Origin: Chrysomallon squamiferum
Taxonomy: Eukaryota; Mollusca; Gastropoda; Neomphalida; Peltospiridae
NCBI GenBank assembly: GCA_012295275.1
Contig: CM022673.1
Location: forward strand, 976,105 to 1,038,104
DNA length: 62,000 bases
Direction: 5' to 3'
Shown here: piece after piece, positions 59,750 to 62,000 of the stretch
Numbering within the stretch: position 1 is the first letter of the stretch
Layout of the letters: every line of letters begins with the position of its first letter
Made by a program: the position numbers and the translations under genes
Notes under the pieces: model-generated
Databases searched by the model: none
What the model saw: only the letters and a program-made list of their open reading frames with translations
What the model was told of the DNA's origin: nothing

Positions 59750-61164
59750 TCACTGTCCATTGTTTTGCTGAATTTCAGGTTCCTCATTCTTTAGTTCTAT
59801 CAAAACTGGACACACAAAGCTCTTGCCCTTAACTAATTCATCCAAACCCTGAAAATAAAAAATAAATAGAAATTTGTCTTTATGAACACTTCAATGCTGA
59901 TAATTATAATGAAAATAACAAACAAAACAAAGTAGTGAAAAAATTATTTACAGAAGTATATGTTTTTGCTATACCAGTCATGGAACTGGAAATTAATAAA
60001 AATAATATATATATATATAAATAAATAAAAAAAGATAAAAAACAATAAACAAAAATTATTATCTTTAGAATTGTACAAATTGTATTTCCTTCAGTGTTAC
60101 TAGTATATTAATAACTCATAGGAATATTTGAAATACTGGAGTTACCTCCCCTGCGTAAGAGACTAATGGAGAGATTTCACACACTATGAGATCGTCATCA
60201 GAATGGTGGTCACTAGTCTGGCGACTGAAATCAGAAATTTATTTACTTATTTAATAATGCTCATGACGATGATAATAAAACACAAGCCATATTATATTAT
60301 ATGTGGTAAAATGACACCCTACCCACACAAAAAATATAAAAAGCCAGCTTATAGCTTAGTACATATGGTAAAATTAAAACAAAAATTAATTATCTTATTA
60401 TGCAAATTCTGAAATGCTTTCAGTGAATCATCATATAGATATGTTCAGTGGGATTCAACTGATAAGATCAAACACCTACATATTGAAAATATTTAAACTG
60501 AATAATAACTCTTGGCTTAGAATTATTTCATTAGTAATTGCCAATAGAAATTGTTTACATCATTCTTTCATTCAGTTAATTTCATTTACTATTCTACAGA
60601 AAGTAAAACTTTCTCTAGTAAAAAAAAAAAAAAAAAAAAAGAAGGTACTCAGAATATTATTTATAGTATTTTAATGTCAGCATTTAATAAAATTATCATT
60701 CTTTGCTATGACTAAAATTTTTATTTGGTAATATTAACTAAAATTAGATAAAATTTAACCAATTAATATTTCAAGTATTAAATCCTTTAAATTAAAAATT
60801 ATGAATCATGAAGAGAAACTAAGGTTGATAAATTGCTATATCATATGTTCAATAAATAAAAACTTTTGAATAACAAAAGTGGATTCTAAAGAAAATATTT
60901 GAACACATAAATAAAATATCTCAATTATTTCAAAGTACAAATACATTATTAAACATAATAAAACATTATAGTAATAAACATTACAAATGTAATATTACAT
61001 AAATCAAAAATAAAATAATAAAATACCTATATTTTATTATGTTTGTTTTTCGTATTTTCTATGATTTTCCAACATTAAAACACACATTTGTGAAATCAAA
61101 GTAAGTTGTGGTATGTTAGAATAATGACAGAACTTACCAGTCCCCTTTGCCATTCTGATCTGTC
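59750..61164 (-). CDS. UAP1: UDP-N-acetylhexosamine pyrophosphorylase, C-terminal exons (gene continues right of the window)
   Basis: Seen: exons 61164-61138 (27 nt), 60224-60146 (79 nt) and 59848-59750 (99 nt, TGA). All are GT..AG with agreeing phases. The middle exon encodes DDDLIVCEISPLVSYAGE and the last GLDELVKGKSFVCPVLIELK. This matches the conserved UAP1 C-terminus CEISPLVSYAGEGLE. Known for the family: it makes UDP-GlcNAc and UDP-GalNAc from UTP and the hexosamine 1-phosphate in the cytosol, supplying chitin and glycoprotein synthesis. The catalytic core is outside the window. The last residues (EEPEIQQNNGQ) are not conserved with vertebrates. The 27-nt exon is in-frame and sits in the linker just before the conserved motif. 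Confidence 0.88.
61138..61164 (-). CDS. UAP1: UAP1 27-nt microexon (possibly optional)
   Basis: TTATTGTAG acceptor and GTAAGT donor enclose 27 bases read as (x)TDQNGKGD(C), in phase with the next exon (C-R-Q-T-S-D). Removing it keeps the frame. It is the least certain of the three UAP1 exons because it is so short. Confidence 0.55.
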
Positions 61165-61307
61165 CTACAATAAGTATGAAAAAAAAAAGGATATCAACAT
61201 GCAACACGTGCAATAAACAGGCAAACTGTGGGCTATTCCAAAATATTCAACATAGTGAGAAAACAAATTGCTTTAAAATTTGTATGTTATATTCTTTCTC
61301 CATCTTA

Positions 61308-61346
<39 letters not shown>

Positions 61347-61681
61347 TTAATTTATTATTTATTTATTATTTATTATTTATTATTTATTTTTTATATTTTA
61401 TTTATTATTTATTTATTTATTTATTTATTTTAATCATTATTTATTGTTTTTAAGCAATTTATTTTAATCTTTTTTATCTGATTATTTTAATTTTTTTTTT
61501 TTTTTTTTTTTTTCAGATTTAAAATATATTTTCAATTAATACCCATTTAAATTATTAATTACCTTTCATTTTTAATCATTTAATAAAGATATATACATCT
61601 AGCAGATTTTCTTTCTTTCTTTCTTTCTTTAGATATACTAATTATTTTTCAAATAAATAAATTTCATAATTTTAATAAAAT

Positions 61682-61722
<41 letters not shown>

Positions 61723-62000
61723 AAAAGCCCAGGACAGTATCTATTTTGCTCTACTTTGAAAAAACGTGATCGTGCAAATGCATGTGCAGTTAAGGTTTTG
61801 CACAAAACTTTATTAAAGTTTAACTGTAACTCTATTATTAAATTACTTACAGTAAATTAATATGGTGTTTGTTACTTTAAAAATAACTGTTGTTACTTAA
61901 TTAGAAAAGGACATTTCTTTATATAAATAAAAAAATTATATATTATTATTTGGTTCATATATATGTAAATAAAATACCACCATCTGTTGACTATAACAAA
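61165..62000 (-). other. Upstream UAP1 intron (right edge of the window)
   Basis: Contains (ATT)n at about 61308-61346, TTTA repeats to about 61440, TTTC units at 61608-61630 and T runs (61491-61513 and a 37-base run at 61684-61720). The preceding UAP1 exon is not in the window. Confidence 0.65.

Overview
This is an AT-rich animal nuclear window. It has large introns with GT..AG splice sites, dense simple repeats ((AG)n, (GT)n, (TAA)n, ATTT and long T or A runs), and single-copy metazoan genes broken into short exons. Residue-level resemblance of PURA, VPS26 and the U1A/U2B''-type protein to known families, plus the repeat style (GTAT/GTGT and long AG tracts), suggests a lophotrochozoan, probably a mollusc and possibly a cephalopod. 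The organism call is inference. Most long ORFs here are microsatellite or antisense shadows. The real genes were found by joining short exons on splice sites and reading phase.

Layout, left to right. (1) About 0.4-10.5 kb, minus strand: the first two coding exons of an arylsulfatase B-like sulfatase, separated by a 9.8 kb intron; the rest lies left of the window. (2) 10.5-19.5 kb: intergenic, rich in repeats, including a 340-bp hAT-like MITE with an imperfect 8-bp target-site duplication inserted at the edge of a diverged direct repeat, and a 37-bp satellite array. (3) 19.56-21.79 kb, minus: a four-exon gene for a 226-residue protein that I do not recognise. (4) 23.74-37.21 kb, plus: a complete Pur-alpha (PURA) gene with nine coding exons, two of them in-frame microexons, followed by a long 3' UTR. 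(5) 42.32-44.46 kb, minus: a complete two-RRM U1A/U2B''/SNF gene with six coding exons. (6) 46.13-53.54 kb, plus: a complete VPS26 retromer subunit gene. It carries two homologous 107-nt versions of one internal exon that must be used one at a time to keep the frame. (7) 59.75-61.16 kb, minus: the last three coding exons of UAP1 (UDP-N-acetylhexosamine pyrophosphorylase), including a 27-nt microexon; the rest lies to the right.

The genes are not a functional cluster: lysosomal glycan degradation, nucleic-acid binding, splicing, endosomal sorting and UDP-GlcNAc synthesis are independent housekeeping roles. SNF and VPS26 are head to head across about 1.7 kb. PURA and SNF converge, and VPS26 and UAP1 converge.

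The strongest lead is the VPS26 mutually exclusive exon pair (50461-50567 and 51179-51285). The first 20 complete codons encode identical residues although 14 of the 20 differ silently, which points to an old exon duplication kept by protein-level selection. Secondary leads are the PURA cassette and microexons, the UAP1 microexon, and the unidentified four-exon gene. I found no CRISPR, prophage, tRNA or rRNA that I could support.
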